A DNA stretch of 64,000 bases from Pomacea canaliculata (taxonomy: Eukaryota > Mollusca > Gastropoda > Architaenioglossa > Ampullariidae), in contig NC_037591.1 of assembly GCF_003073045.1 (NCBI RefSeq), positions 25,763,319-25,827,318 of the forward strand, in the 5' to 3' direction. The notes under the pieces are model-generated. The model had not been told where the DNA came from, searched no databases, and was given only the letters and a program-made list of their open reading frames with translations. Numbering within the stretch: position 1 is the first letter of the stretch; each line of letters begins with the position of its first letter. Shown piece by piece: positions 9,824 to 25,734 of this stretch. Made by a program: the position numbers and the translations under genes.

Positions 9824-12800
9824 ATGTTGCTATCTCATCTCATTTCCTTGCTTGGATCTGCATTGCCCTGGCTTCTCGCGGTAACAGGCTTATTTTTGTA
9901 TATTCTCTACAAATATTTTGCATCTGAGAAAAAACCTGTACCTCCAGGCCCATCAGGTATCACGCTGTTCTTCGACATTTTGAAATCGATAAAAGGAGGA
10001 ACTCTACATTTACTGGGGGAGAAGTGGGCCAGACAGTATGGAGACATCGTCATGTGCAGGACCATCATCGGCAACTTGTGTTTCCTCAACTCGGCGAGAC
10101 TTGTCAGACAGGTGTTTACCGACAAGGGAACAGAAAATGTCACCAACGACCGACCCAAAATGTTCATGGCCGCTCAAGTGGTGTACAGTTTTAAGGACGT
10201 TGGCTTCAGTGACCAAGTCAATAATGTCTACTGGAACAAAATGAGAAAGCTCTTGCATTCCACTGTAATGGTGAGCGTGTTATATTTTAAAGAAGTAGAT
10301 AAACTTTCTACAAGAGTTAAAAGCTTCGAGTCTAATTTTTCTTTCTCTCTTCACGGCCCACTGATTACAGTTTCTAGTACGTCGTCCGTGACCTGTTAAA
10401 TTCGCTACGTGGGGTTTCAACGAGGTCACATTCCTTTGTGCGCAAGGAAATTCACCAATTTAAAAAAATCATTAAAAAATAACTGTAAGAGATAGAAAAA
10501 AAATTAAACTAATAATAAGAGATCAAGCTGTGTGAAACAAAAGTGTTTACATCTGAATCCTGCATGAATAGTCACTTATTAGGTAATCCAAAGCAAATCA
10601 AGTAGGTGTAATTGAATTTTTTAAAAATTTCACACAGGGTTGCACAGGATATATCATGCTAGCACAAGTCACACCTCTAGGAATCACACTTTGATAACCG
10701 CATATAAACTTAAAATGAATAAACATTGTTCTTGTCAAAAATAAAAATCAGATTGATGCATTTAATAATATTATTATCGGTAAGCTAAGAAGGTACAGAG
10801 CTGCGCGAAAACAATTCACTGAGGAGCACTGAGTGAATGCGAAGCAAATTTTCACCGGTGTTTTAAAAAAATTATGTCTGTTAAATAAAGACAAATATAT
10901 GTAATACGCCGTTTAAAAAAAGCATTCAAAAGAGGTATCATTGGTTTAACATTAAAGTAATTGTTAGCAAACTTGAAAACTATCACTACCTGTAAAAATA
11001 AACAGGTGCAAGAATAATTAAAATACTAAAATATTTTCCTTGCTTCGTCCCGCTCGATATTTCGGCGAAGAAAGAATCAAATGTTTGATGAGGCACTTTT
11101 TACAGGTGACATGTAATGATAGCAAAACATTCTACAGATAATCGACGATATCGTGTTTATATTTTTATTTGAAAAGTATTAAATATGCATCGACTGCTGC
11201 TTGTAACTTAACCACGATTCCAAAATCTTTCTCAGTGTCTCAAACAGGAGGAATTTCATAGTCCGAGCTTTTTTCAAATAGTGCTGTCCTATAAAGAGAT
11301 GATTGTGAATTAGTTCACGTTATTCAAAATGTGCGCTAAACTCGATACTTTTGTTCACTAATATCGAGAATCACTAAATGGTGTGTTTTTAGTATTTTCA
11401 AATTATTATGTTATTTTTCTGTATATTTAGTTTTATGGAAGCGGCGTGGAAAGGTTTGAAAACATCATGCAGACAGAGTTGAGTCGCCAAACGAAGATTT
11501 TGCAGGCTACAATAACAACGAATGGAGGAACGCATCTTGGACTGTCAGGAGGATATTGTGAAGTAGAGCTGGGACAACTGATTTCTACATCTCTTCAGCG
11601 TTCCTTAGCTATTCTGGTATGTAATGTTTGCGCATATCTTAAAAAGTGCCAGAAAAATACTTTGTCACTGTCCTGTTTTAATATTTCTTGCTATAGACGA
11701 GCCAATTTAAAATGTCAGATCATGTCATGCTGTCTCTCACACCAAACGTTTATACACACATAGACAAATTATCTTAACTAATATTTCATTTGGGTTTTTT
11801 TTCTCTCCGTCTAACAGATCACGGGAGAAGAGCAAAGCCCAGATTCTAAAGTTCCACAAATGGTCGGAAATTTCGGAATAAATTTACAGAAAATGATGTC
11901 GCCAACTGTTGATTCTGTTCTGTCCATTTTCCCATTCCTGCGGTTTCTCCCTGGAACCTACTACAAGGAGCTGTGTGGAAAAACCTTCAAGAGCCGGGAC
12001 GTGATCATGGAAGAAGTCTTCACCAAAGGAAAGGTTGTTCTTGTACTCCTGTTTCCTTCTACTCTCACCAACTTTATGACAACGTGCATTTAAATACAGC
12101 TTGTATTAAAAAGGCTGTACACAAATATTTCACATCGCTATCAAAATAAACTCGCATGTGCTCCATAACTGTATGAATCAAATGTTGTTTACGTTTTAGA
12201 ACTAAAGACTTAAATGAAAATCCCAGTTTTAAAAAATAATACATTTTTGTACCCAATCTCTAAATATTTAGCTTATGGTAACAGCTTTCTGATTTAATCA
12301 GTTACTTTTACTGAAAAATTTATAAAAATATCGAACTGATTTACAACCGAAACAATCGCTGTAAAGTTCTTTGGGGTTTTGTCTGTAATTACGATTTAAT
12401 TTAATTTGTGAAGGCAAAGCACGTGCCTGGTGATCCGAAGGGAATGGTTGGCTCGTTGGTAGAAGCACAGCTGAAAAACAACAACGACTGGCTTACAGAT
12501 GACCACATACGAGGAATGCTTCTCAATATTATTTCCGCTGGTATGATTACACAAAATGTATTACTCTTTTCAAACTTTATTGACTTCTGTTCTCGTGTTT
12601 CCTTTCTGGCTGCAGGTCGTCTGTACTTTTCATTAACTATGTCGAGGGCATATTATTGTCTTTGGAGTACTAGAAAAAAATTTCCTAAATATCATAGTTG
12701 AAAATAAAAAGATGATTGCCACATTTTCACCAGCCTCCACATTTTAAGGTAAAAATCAGTTTAATTTTATCTGGTTTTATAAACAGATCATAAATGTGTA

Positions 12801-14877
12801 TTTGACCAGAATAAATGTGTGCATGTGTAGGGGTGTGTGTGTGAGAGAGTGAGCAAAAGAGAGAGTTTTAAACAGGTAATAAATCTTTGTTTAAAATATT
12901 TTCAGTGATAAGTACTCATTTGAGAAAACAGCTTCCAAACATGAAGGTACACACAGCGGTCGGTTCGATACCCGCACTACGCACTTCCACCAGCTATCTG
13001 TGGTTTCTCATATGATTATCTAGAAGGATGGGTAAAGGAAATTAGGGAGGAAGTGATCACCATTACACATGCTGACCTCTTGATGACGTAGAGATCACCT
13101 CACTCACTTACCAACGTGTGGTCACTAGAGTACTTTTGCAACTTTTTAGAACCCTTTTAACGTTCACAACAACAAATAAAAATATACCTTTACAAACAAA
13201 AAGGATATGAAACGGAATATAGGATTTAAAACATTTTTTTAATCTTGAATAAAATTATAGATTTAATATTGCTTAAGTCAGTCATTCACACTTTTCAGCG
13301 TTCATTACTTCCACCGAGTTGCTCAAGTCCTTTTTCCTGTACATGGCTCACTATCCTCAAGTCATGAAGAAGATTCAGCACGAGATAGACAGCGTCGTTG
13401 GACACAGAGCACCATCCCTTGACGACAGAAGAAGCTTACATTTTACGGAAGCATCCATTTTGGAAGTCCTCAGAATCACTTCCAACATCCCTTTGGGTGT
13501 GTGGCACGAGGCAAGAGAGGACATTGTTACTGATGGCTACTGCATTCCCAGAGGCACCGTGGTGAGATAACAGAACGGTCCGTAGTATATGACAAGTATA
13601 TGGCAAACATATTTTTTAAGTGGTTATTTGGAAATGCACACGTGTAGACGACTCGTGGTTTTATGAGTGTGTATACAAGCAAAATAAAAAAAAAATCTGT
13701 ACCCAAAGAATAGCTTAGCTACCATGCGACCTAGAATGTAATGTAATATATGTAGAGGCTATAATTCATTTAAAAGCAGGTCATGCTGATAACCTTTCCT
13801 TTTTTAACCTGGTACCCCGTTTGAGGTGAATTCACCTTCCCTATGCATAGCTCAACACAGATTGGGGTCATTGACTCGACAGGCCTGTAAGTGGTTTACA
13901 GAGTAGATAATAATTTCCATCTGGACGTTTAGCGTCCGGGATTAATTTTAAGACAACGTGACTTCACGTAATAATAATAGTCATTGCAGAATAATATAAC
14001 TACTTTTATATCATACATTTATTCGATTAAATACATTGATATCGAGCAAAATCTCATTTTAGTTTGTTGGCTTTGTTCAGTTGATCCCAGTAAATTAAAG
14101 ACTTTACTCAGCCTTTAGAAAGGTCAGTCTTAATGTCATCACATAGCCGCGTTTTTGTTGAAGCTTACACATTTCTCACACTCTGAACTAAATTTTCCAC
14201 AGCTGTTTCAAAACATTTATTGGATGAATAAGGACCCAGCAACATGGGCGGACCCCGAGGTATTTCGACCAGAACGTTTCCTTGACGACGAGGGTCAGCT
14301 GTTGCCCGCTACTCATCCCTTGAGAATGAGGTAGTGCGAGAGACAACGTAGTTACAGACCATGAGTTTACCACAGTCCGCTGAGACCTTGGGTAACGATG
14401 AAAACGTTTCTCAAAACAAGTAAAAGCGTCGACACAAGTAGAAAAAAATTATGTCAGAGTGTGTTTTGTGGAGTGTGTTTTAACGCTTAGTTGTAAATTA
14501 AGTTTTGAAATGGAAGGGGTGATAAGCATGCAAACCAGCCAATGAACTCGCACTCGCAACATTTACACACCATTATTAAAATTTTACGTATTTCATCAAA
14601 TATCTCCGTAAAGTAAGCGATAACGTATCTTTTATTCAGATTTCTTCCCTTTGGCATTGGAAAGCGCAGCTGTCCTGGGGAGAGTTTCGCGCGCTCGAGG
14701 GCCTTCCTCTACGTCACAACGCTCTTACAGCAGTTCGACTTCCTCCCACCTGTCAACCATGACTTGCTTCCCATCAGTCCAGATTCGTGGGCAGAGGGCC
14801 TCATCTTGCAGCTCAAACCATGCCCCCTGGCGATAAAGAAGAGGTCACAACATCCACGGGACGAGCTATCTGGATGA
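9824..14877 (+). CDS. P450-2, cytochrome P450, clan 2 (CYP2-like), 7 exons, 534 aa
   Basis: Exons are 9824-10270, 11431-11616, 11818-12033, 12414-12540, 13299-13561, 14203-14330 and 14640-14877, joined in an open frame to TGA. The order is signal anchor, PPGPSG hinge, W-N-K-M-R in helix C, helix I A325-A-F-I-T329 (acid missing), E381-R384, FRPERF and heme Cys467 in PFGIGKRSC. The residue just before the exon 6/7 junction is Met (L-R-M-R), where every other copy has Trp (x-R-W-R). The C-terminus is longer than in genes 3-6, ending ...R-D-E-L-S-G, like gene 8. Intron 5 carries a 170-nt block shared with the same intron of P450-8, its closest paralog. The role is presumably oxidation of a lipophilic compound in the ER; no substrate can be assigned. 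Confidence 0.92.
12940..13145 (+). mobile_element. Probable tRNA-derived SINE fragment in intron 4 of P450-2
   Basis: GGTTCGATACCCGC at about 12961-12975 matches a tRNA B box (GGTTCGANNCC). It is followed by a GC-richer body unlike the surrounding intron. The A-box half is not clear. The equivalent introns of the paralogs lack it. Confidence 0.4.
13795..13965. repeat. Intron 5 block shared by P450-2 and P450-8
   Basis: It matches 62160-62350 closely, including gaggtgaattcaccttccc, ggggtcattgactcga and gacgtttagcgtccggg. It was either an element already present in the ancestral intron or conserved intron sequence. The gaattcacctt and gacgtttagcgtcc parts contain short inverted repeats. Confidence 0.6.
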
Positions 14878-15248
14878 AGCAAAACCTAGCATTTTATCTT
14901 TTGGTCACTGATATCGCCTGTTGTATACTGATATGCATTTGAAATGCTACTGAATGTATACTTTTTATATATACAACGTTAGCCAAGATCCTTAAATACA
15001 TCCATTTCTATAATCAAAAATACTACTGAATGCTGCTACTTAATAATAACTATAATATTATGCATTTCTGGTTCTCTGACCTCCATAGAAGTGGCATATA
15101 AATATAAATATATAATAATAATATAAATATAAATGGAATATAATATAAATGGAACTGTAGCTTTGAAAACACATGAAAATTTGTATTTAGCAAATGCTAA
15201 AGCAATCAACAAAAATGGTTTCAGTTAAGAATTCTTTATAGAATTTTA
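14878..15248. other. 3' flank of P450-2
   Basis: This is AT-rich sequence. The first 130 nt (agcattttatcttttggtcactgatat and following) match the 3' flanks of P450-7 and P450-8. An ATATAA-rich stretch lies at 15100-15150. I see no gene. Confidence 0.45.
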
Positions 15249-15494
15249 CTATTTATCTGTCAGGTTCCCTTTCATAAGAAAGGGTGTTAGTTTCCCAAAT
15301 GTGTTTTGTGTCTTATTGAAGAAGAACCGATCAGTCTGGAAAGATTTACATTCAGCCATGATCAGTAGCCGTGTATCATCAAGAAATTTTAACTTTTCTG
15401 AAAAATTGGTTTTCCTTGATTTGCTGGACTTCGACATGATACTGTTCTCCTCCGATGAGTATAACCAAAGTTCCGCAGATTCCCCATCCATCAT
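15249..15494 (-). pseudogene. Possible remnant of a Myb/SANT-like DNA-binding protein
   Basis: A minus-strand frame of 81 codons with a Met start contains K-S-R-K-T-N-F-S-E-K followed by L-K-F-L. This resembles the start of Myb/SANT-like (MSANTD-type) domains, which often read R-K-x-N-F-S-E-x-E and belong to Harbinger-type transposons and domesticated relatives. The expected Trp residues of the later helices are missing, so it is probably a decayed fragment. Identification is weak. Confidence 0.3.
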
Positions 15495-18400
15495 TTTATA
15501 GATAATAAGAAAAAGAGAGAGAGAGTTGTCTGTTTTACAGACTTGTTTTGTATAGATTTTGAAGTGTTTTTGTAGTCATGGGAACGTACACCGATGCAAC
15601 ATTATTTTATTGTAACGATAGAGAGATCAGACTATAGACGACCCATGCTATCTCAGGCGGCGCTACTCTGTAGCTTGCCCCCACCCCACTTGCGTCCCTT
15701 AGGGTAATTCCGCTGCCACCAGCTCGGATACGGTCAACAGACGAGAAGCGTAGTTATCTGGCCTGGATGTCAAAGAAAAGTTCCAAAAAAATAGTCAGGT
15801 CAGGAGCCTGCAGAGAAATTAAAACAGCACGGACAGTCTGGACTGGATGCGAGAACGGATGCCAGTGCAGAAAACGAAGGAGAAGAGTCAGTCCTCCATG
15901 ACTGTGTAACAATGTGTCAAATGCTTACAATTCCCAAATTACTGTTTTGTTTCCCATCTTTTGTTTAATATTGTACTTGTGTCATAAAATTATGAGGAAT
16001 GATCGTTGTCACTATTATATTTAAGAATATAACAGTGCATCGAGAACTGTATTTTACTTGGCGTGTTACCTGCAGTAGACAGATGGTTACCTGTGCAATC
16101 TTTATGACCTGAGGCAGACTAGTGAACGGACATTGACCTTGTTTAACAACAGATAACTTTCGTGACATTATGTACTGTCCGCATTTCTGTTTTCTGTAAG
16201 GTCGTGTACCCTAGCGTGCATGAGAAATACAATGCACTCACAAAACAAGATAAAACATCAAGTACACCCTACAGGGTCAAGGCAACCTGGTCAACATTGT
16301 TCTTGAATAATATGGATAATAGAAACAAAAACTTGCCAGCAAACACGAATTTGAAGCGCTTATGGCCATATCTACCTAGGCCATGCTTTTGTATATTTAT
16401 TTTGCATTTTATTTATCTTAATTGAATACATCACAATTTCAATAGCCCGTTTGTTCTTATTATATATAACTTATAGTCCCAGATGCTCAGATTTTTTTTT
16501 TTTATCTACAGCAGCCCAGACATCTGGTGTTTGTCTGTTCTAGAATATTCCATTTAGTAAGTGTATCTATTTCATGAAACACAATCACATTCTTGTGAAC
16601 ATTAGAACATGTATGCCAGACCAACACAACTATGGTTTTTAGTCATAGAAGCTACCAAGCCCCAACACCAAGAAAGGCACACCTTTCAAGGCGAACCCGA
16701 GTGCTCAGCAAAAATCGCTGGAATAGAGCATAAAGTATCACATAACGTACATCGGTGATATATTTTATGACTAGAAAAACACGAACAAAATTATCTTAAT
16801 GTTTTTCTCTTTATCTCACCTGGATTTGTGAAGAAAATAGGAATTGACGAAAGAGCGGTATTTTTTAAATAGTGTCTTCTGCATGAGTTGAATTCGAAGA
16901 GAAAAGATTCAATCCTCGGTAAAAGAAAACTGACCAGGACAAAATGTGATCTTGCTAAATGTTCTCTTTGACAGTCAGGTGGAGTTTGTACTTACTCTCC
17001 TTTCCGAAAGATGCTGGCTACAGACACCAGTGGATTAACATTGTTCAAAGATCTGTATAAACAGAACTCTGCTTTATTCAAACATGTCGTGCAAACTTTG
17101 TCTCCACACGGTACTCAAGAATGTGCTCAAAACAATTTAAAAGTGATGTGATTGCTATCCAGTCACTTATACATTACAGACAAGTCTTAGACTTTCAGTA
17201 AAACGAAGACATCCTCCCACAGAAGTATTAACTTTACAAAAGCACGAGCTGTTAAAACCAGCTACCAATGATTGTAAAAAGTTTCAACAAAGATCCAGCA
17301 CCAAACATGCAACATGGACGCCTACTACACTGTTCTGGTCTACAAGTAACATAATGACACAAACACAAACACACCATCAGTCGTATCCTTATCCAGAACA
17401 ATGCTAAAAACAACAGACTGTGTGATAGCCTCGTTGATATGAGTGCTCGATACATCTAAAAAAAAAACAACAACAATTGAGAGTGACAAAAAATAGGGAG
17501 GAGCTTAAAGGGGAAGACGTGCGAGTAAGTAAATAACAAATTCTGCAATCCGCCAAGTGAGGAAGAAATGAGTTTTTATTCATTCCTCATTTACAGTTGA
17601 TCACCCATAAAACAAAAATAAAGTGGACGGAGTTAAAATATAGTACATAAAAATATACTAGTGCTACCTTCAGCTATCATGCAAAATGTTTTTTTATTAC
17701 AACGCACCATCTATTAAATATACATTAAATAAGAGCAACTTACAATCCATAAATAATCCTGGCAGCTTACCATGTATAAAATGAAAATGCAATGCTGGAA
17801 AAAATTTAGTTCAGAGTGTGAGAAATAAAAAAATTACAAGAGTTTATCTTAGACAAACTCACATTTGAAATGTGTTTATGTTTTATTGACAATAATACAC
17901 ATGGGGAAATAACTCAAACTGCTCATGTAAGAAAAGAGAAAAATAATACAACGTAAACTTCAATGACCATGATTGCTGCCCATTATATTCTGAATTTTAA
18001 TTTTTGAAATTCAGTCGAAGCTTTTGTTTAAATATCTTCCACTTTTAAATAAACTCAACACTGTAAGGATGTACTCTCAAATCTCTGTCTTATTATCCGG
18101 GCAAACATCGCTTCTTCAACACGACATCTCAACACATGCACAGATTCGCGACAGTGAGCCACACTCACTGTTAGAAATACTGTTTACACGTGTAGCGAGC
18201 ATTTTTCTTCTGCTTTTCTAGTGGCAGGTGAGAATGTCGGTATTTGAAGGCTTATATTTTAGCTGTTAAACGTAACTATGTACGTACATTTTCGGAATTA
18301 GTAGCATGGCCTAACATGGCATTACCTTAGATTATCACAAATAAATCACGTGCATTCTCTGCCAAAGACTGATGACAAAGCTACAGACAAATATGAAAGC

Positions 18401-18811
18401 AGTTTTGAGATTTAGAAATACAAACATCATGAAAGATTAAGTATGAAGAAAACGGAGCATGTGACTGAAGCCATGACCGCAGTCTGAACCCGTCTCGCAC
18501 GTTGCAAGCGATAGACGGATAGGGTTAAACAAGGACAAGGTGAAAGGTCACTTGATTCCCTCCACCGCGCACACCCAACGACAGGCATGCCCAGTACGGG
18601 AAGCACAACACGAAAATAGCAAAAAATCGCAGACAGAGAGGACCATTAATTTTGTTGTCCCGGATGCAACGCAACCTACATCCTGCAACAACAACAACAT
18701 CAACATGCTTGCATCACTATCACATCGCGGGTTCTGGTGTCTTGTTTCATCTGAACCCTTTTTATACTATTTTTTCTATATTTAATGTTACAAATAACAT
18801 TTTATACTCCA
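15495..18811. other. Spacer between P450-2 and P450-3, built from recurrent flank sequence
   Basis: No gene was found. The part at about 15905-16320 matches 27190-27560 (shared gcctgaggcagactagtgaa and gagaaatacaatg). The part at 16500-16640 matches 27800-27920 and 34940-35072 (acatctggtgtttgtctg and a run around the word attcttgtgaa). From 17700 on it matches the upstream region of P450-1. The spacer is therefore a copy of the ancestral 3' flank plus 5' flank. Confidence 0.6.
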
Positions 18812-18890
18812 GGCTTATCATAGCATGTGATGTTTTTGTGATCATTCGTAACAAACAAATAATGCTAAAAAAAGATCGCATGTATATAAG
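18812..18890 (+). promoter_or_regulatory. Promoter of P450-3: conserved element plus TATA box
   Basis: GGCTTATCATAGCATGTGA, then TTTTTGTGATCA, then TATATAAG at 18883-18890. It is the same module as before P450-1, -4 and -5; the TATA box lies 72 nt before the end of the leader. Confidence 0.6.
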
Positions 18891-18961
18891 TGTCAATCCC
18901 TCACAGCTGTACCACTGTGAAAAAGCTCCACCTTGTTGTTAGCAAGGCAAGCAGTATTAAT

Positions 18962-23130
<4,169 letters not shown>

Positions 23131-23309
23131 CCACAGATGTACAGAATGTTGACAGAAGAGGAGACAAGAAATGAATAGTGTGGCGCTGTCTTGACTGCTG
23201 TGTCTCTTCTCACATCCACTTCTGTGTTGGGCCAAGTCTGTAAACTCTGTCAAGAAATATTTCAGTCTTCCATGCCAGTTTAACTGTGTTCAGAGAGAGG
23301 TATACATTC

Positions 23310-24610
23310 GCTGAACTGAGCCACATTCGCTGTTAGAACAACTGTTTACACTTAAGGCGGCAGGATCACCCAAAACTGGGTACCAAATTTGTTCTGAATG
23401 ACATGGGCCAACTAATTAATGTATAAACATAAAATTTGGTCAGAATGTGGTTAAGGTGTTGTATTTTTAAGATACTGACATATTGATGGTTTCTGGAATG
23501 AGGAAAGGGCTTAAAAATTAAATAAATGAAAAATATACCCTCGCGACACTAATAAAACTAGCCTACACTTCGGAACTGGTCTAGACCCAAGTATCAGAGA
23601 CTGAGCTAAAATACTTTTTCTACATTTGGAGAAGAGGTGTAGCTGTAGCATGAACTAGAATCATTATTCTACTGTATCTGGTTTGTCTGTGATGTAAGAT
23701 TTTAAAAAGATTTTAGTTCATACCAGAGCCACTCCATCTGGGAGTATATGTGCAAAGTTTCAAGAAAATCTGTTAACAAATGTGGAAAATAACTGGAAGA
23801 CAGTCAGCACTAACGTAGGTTTTCGTTAAAGTTTGGCACACAGATCATTAGCCATAGTTACAGTGTCACAACTGTAGCCACAATAATCGGTCCAAAGTTT
23901 AATTAAAATGTCACTAAAAGAAATCACAAAGCCATGCTTTCGACTTGGCGGAGGTGCACGGAAGTGGGAGTAATTATTATTTAGAAGTTATATTGGGAGC
24001 GGTTATTATTTGTGTGTCATGTTGCAGGTGACTGAATGTTATTTTCCATTTTGGAGCATTCTGACATGCCACCCCTATCCTGTGTAGATGCAATTATCTA
24101 AAAAACTACATAGCTCTGGCAAAAGTTTAACTTACCCTCTGAAAGAGAAAAGATTTATGAATAAAATGACACATCTTAAGTTACTGTCATCGAAAAAATT
24201 TTTTTTTCAACCATTCTGGGTGATCCTGCCGCCTTAACGGAAATCTCCTGTGCAATGAATTTTTGTTGTTTTTTTTTTGGTTTTTTTTGTTTTTTTTTTG
24301 CTTTCCTAGTGACAGGCGAGAATGCCAGTGTTTGAAGGCTTATATCTTAAAAATGCATAACTATATACTTATACTTTGGAAATTATTATTTAAAACTTAA
24401 TTTAACCCGATCATTAAAATGTGGCACTCGGGTTAGCTTTTAAACTTACATTCAGTAGCAATAAGTAGCATGGCCTAACATGGCCTTACCTTAGATTGTC
24501 ACAAATAAAATATGTGCATTCTTTGCCGAAGACTGTCAACAGGAAGGACAAAACATTCGCTTACGAGCTAAGAAAAGCCTTGTTTGTGTAAAAAGAAGTT
24601 TGCAAAAAAT
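23310..24610 (+). repeat. Third copy of the upstream unit, split by a transposon
   Basis: The pieces 23310-23355 and 24234-24610 match successive parts of the P450-1 upstream region (about 1010-1400) and the P450-3 upstream region (about 18130-18400), including the ggcctaacatggcc and tcacaaataaa runs. The intervening 878 bp are a transposon. This would be the 5' flank of the lost ninth gene. Confidence 0.65.
23356..24233. mobile_element. TTAA-flanked inverted-repeat DNA transposon, 878 bp, non-autonomous
   Basis: The left end GGCGGCAGGATCACCCA is repeated perfectly in inverted form at the right end (17 bp), and most of the next bases also match. TTAA lies on both sides (23352-23355 and 24234-24237). 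TTAA targets are the mark of piggyBac-like elements, although the end sequence is not the usual CCY. No transposase frame is present. The uninterrupted target is visible in the paralogous flank of P450-1 around 1044-1060. Confidence 0.88.
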
Positions 24611-24624
24611 AATTATTAAAGTAA

Positions 24625-24790
24625 GTTGACTGTGCGCTGATCAAAGAATCGGCGCCATTAAAGAGGGAGATAATTATTATGATGCTGCCGGTCGATTTTT
24701 GTCTGTATCTCTCGATATGTCATAATGTCCCCTTTGACCTCTGTATAGACATTTTTCTTTTAGTCTGTAAAAACAGATACCAGTTATGTC
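24625..24790. repeat. Recurrent 3'-flank block, copy 1
   Basis: The sequence around gcgctgatcaaagaatcgg and agggagataattatta, ending in a ttagtctgtaaa run, recurs at about 34400-34680 and 41370-41640, after P450-4 and P450-5. It is probably part of the duplicated gene flank. A short dispersed repeat is also possible. Confidence 0.6.
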
Positions 24791-24849
24791 AACCATACGA
24801 ACTTGTTCTTACAAATTTGTCAATAATCGGTCAAACAATATATGTCTGC

Positions 24850-25615
24850 GTATCGTTATCGCTCTTCCACCCAACCAACCTTCTCCCGTCACTGCGCACA
24901 CACACACACACGTTGTTTATGAGATCTGAGCCATGAACTATACAAATAAAGCTTATTGTTATAGACTTTATACTGTGTATTAATATTACTATTGTTATAA
25001 TAATGTTGTCATAAATAAAAGTATGAATCTATTATCACAGTAGATTAGAGTATATTATAAGTATATAATAATAAAATAGATAATAAATATTTACAATATT
25101 GCTTGCCTTATCATTTCCATCTTATTATGATTAAAATGTTCTTTATCATCTTAAATTTCTTTTACCCCTCCTCCATGAAACCTGAGCTTGTCCTATAGCC
25201 AACAGATGCACATTACTAACGAACCATACGACCTTTGCATTGCTGAAAGGGTGTTTCTACAAAGTGTATCAAGGATCGAACAAACACTGGAAATCTGCTT
25301 AGCGTTCTCACCCTTCCACCCAATCACCCCCTGATCCCCTGCTCACACATACACACATACAACTATATTTATGATATAACATGTAGGGATTAATTATTTT
25401 TTAGTATGTATTTGTATTAATGTTATTACTGTTGTAAATATATTACTATGAAATCTGAAGTATGTTATTAGTATATGTTAAAATATAATAAATATTTACA
25501 ACACTTTTCTTATTGCTTCCTTCTTATTATAATTAAAATTTTCCTTTACACATCGGATGTCTTTTTATTTCTCCTCCATGAAACCTTAGTCTGTCACCAA
25601 CATATTACGAGTGCC
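24850..25615. repeat. Diverged tandem duplication, two units of about 350-450 bp
   Basis: Unit 1 (about 24850-25215) and unit 2 (about 25300-25615) share in order a cttccacccaa run, a CA-rich run, a tgatattaat-like AT stretch, aataaatatttacaa, and ctcctccatgaaacct. Divergence is considerable, so the duplication is old. Confidence 0.6.
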
Positions 25616-25734
25616 TGCTCCTATAATGTGGACAGGTAGAACCATTATATTCGAGCACTTACTTCCACAAGGTACTGAAAACATAAAAGGAGGAAATTTA
25701 TTCGTCCTTTAAAAATAGTTATTAAAAATGCTAA

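Noticed and set aside
15640-15905. Cys/Arg-rich short frame (C-E-N-G-C-Q-C-R-K-R) in the spacer after P450-2
   Set aside because: It resembles Cys-rich tails of some transposon proteins but is too short and interrupted to support a call.
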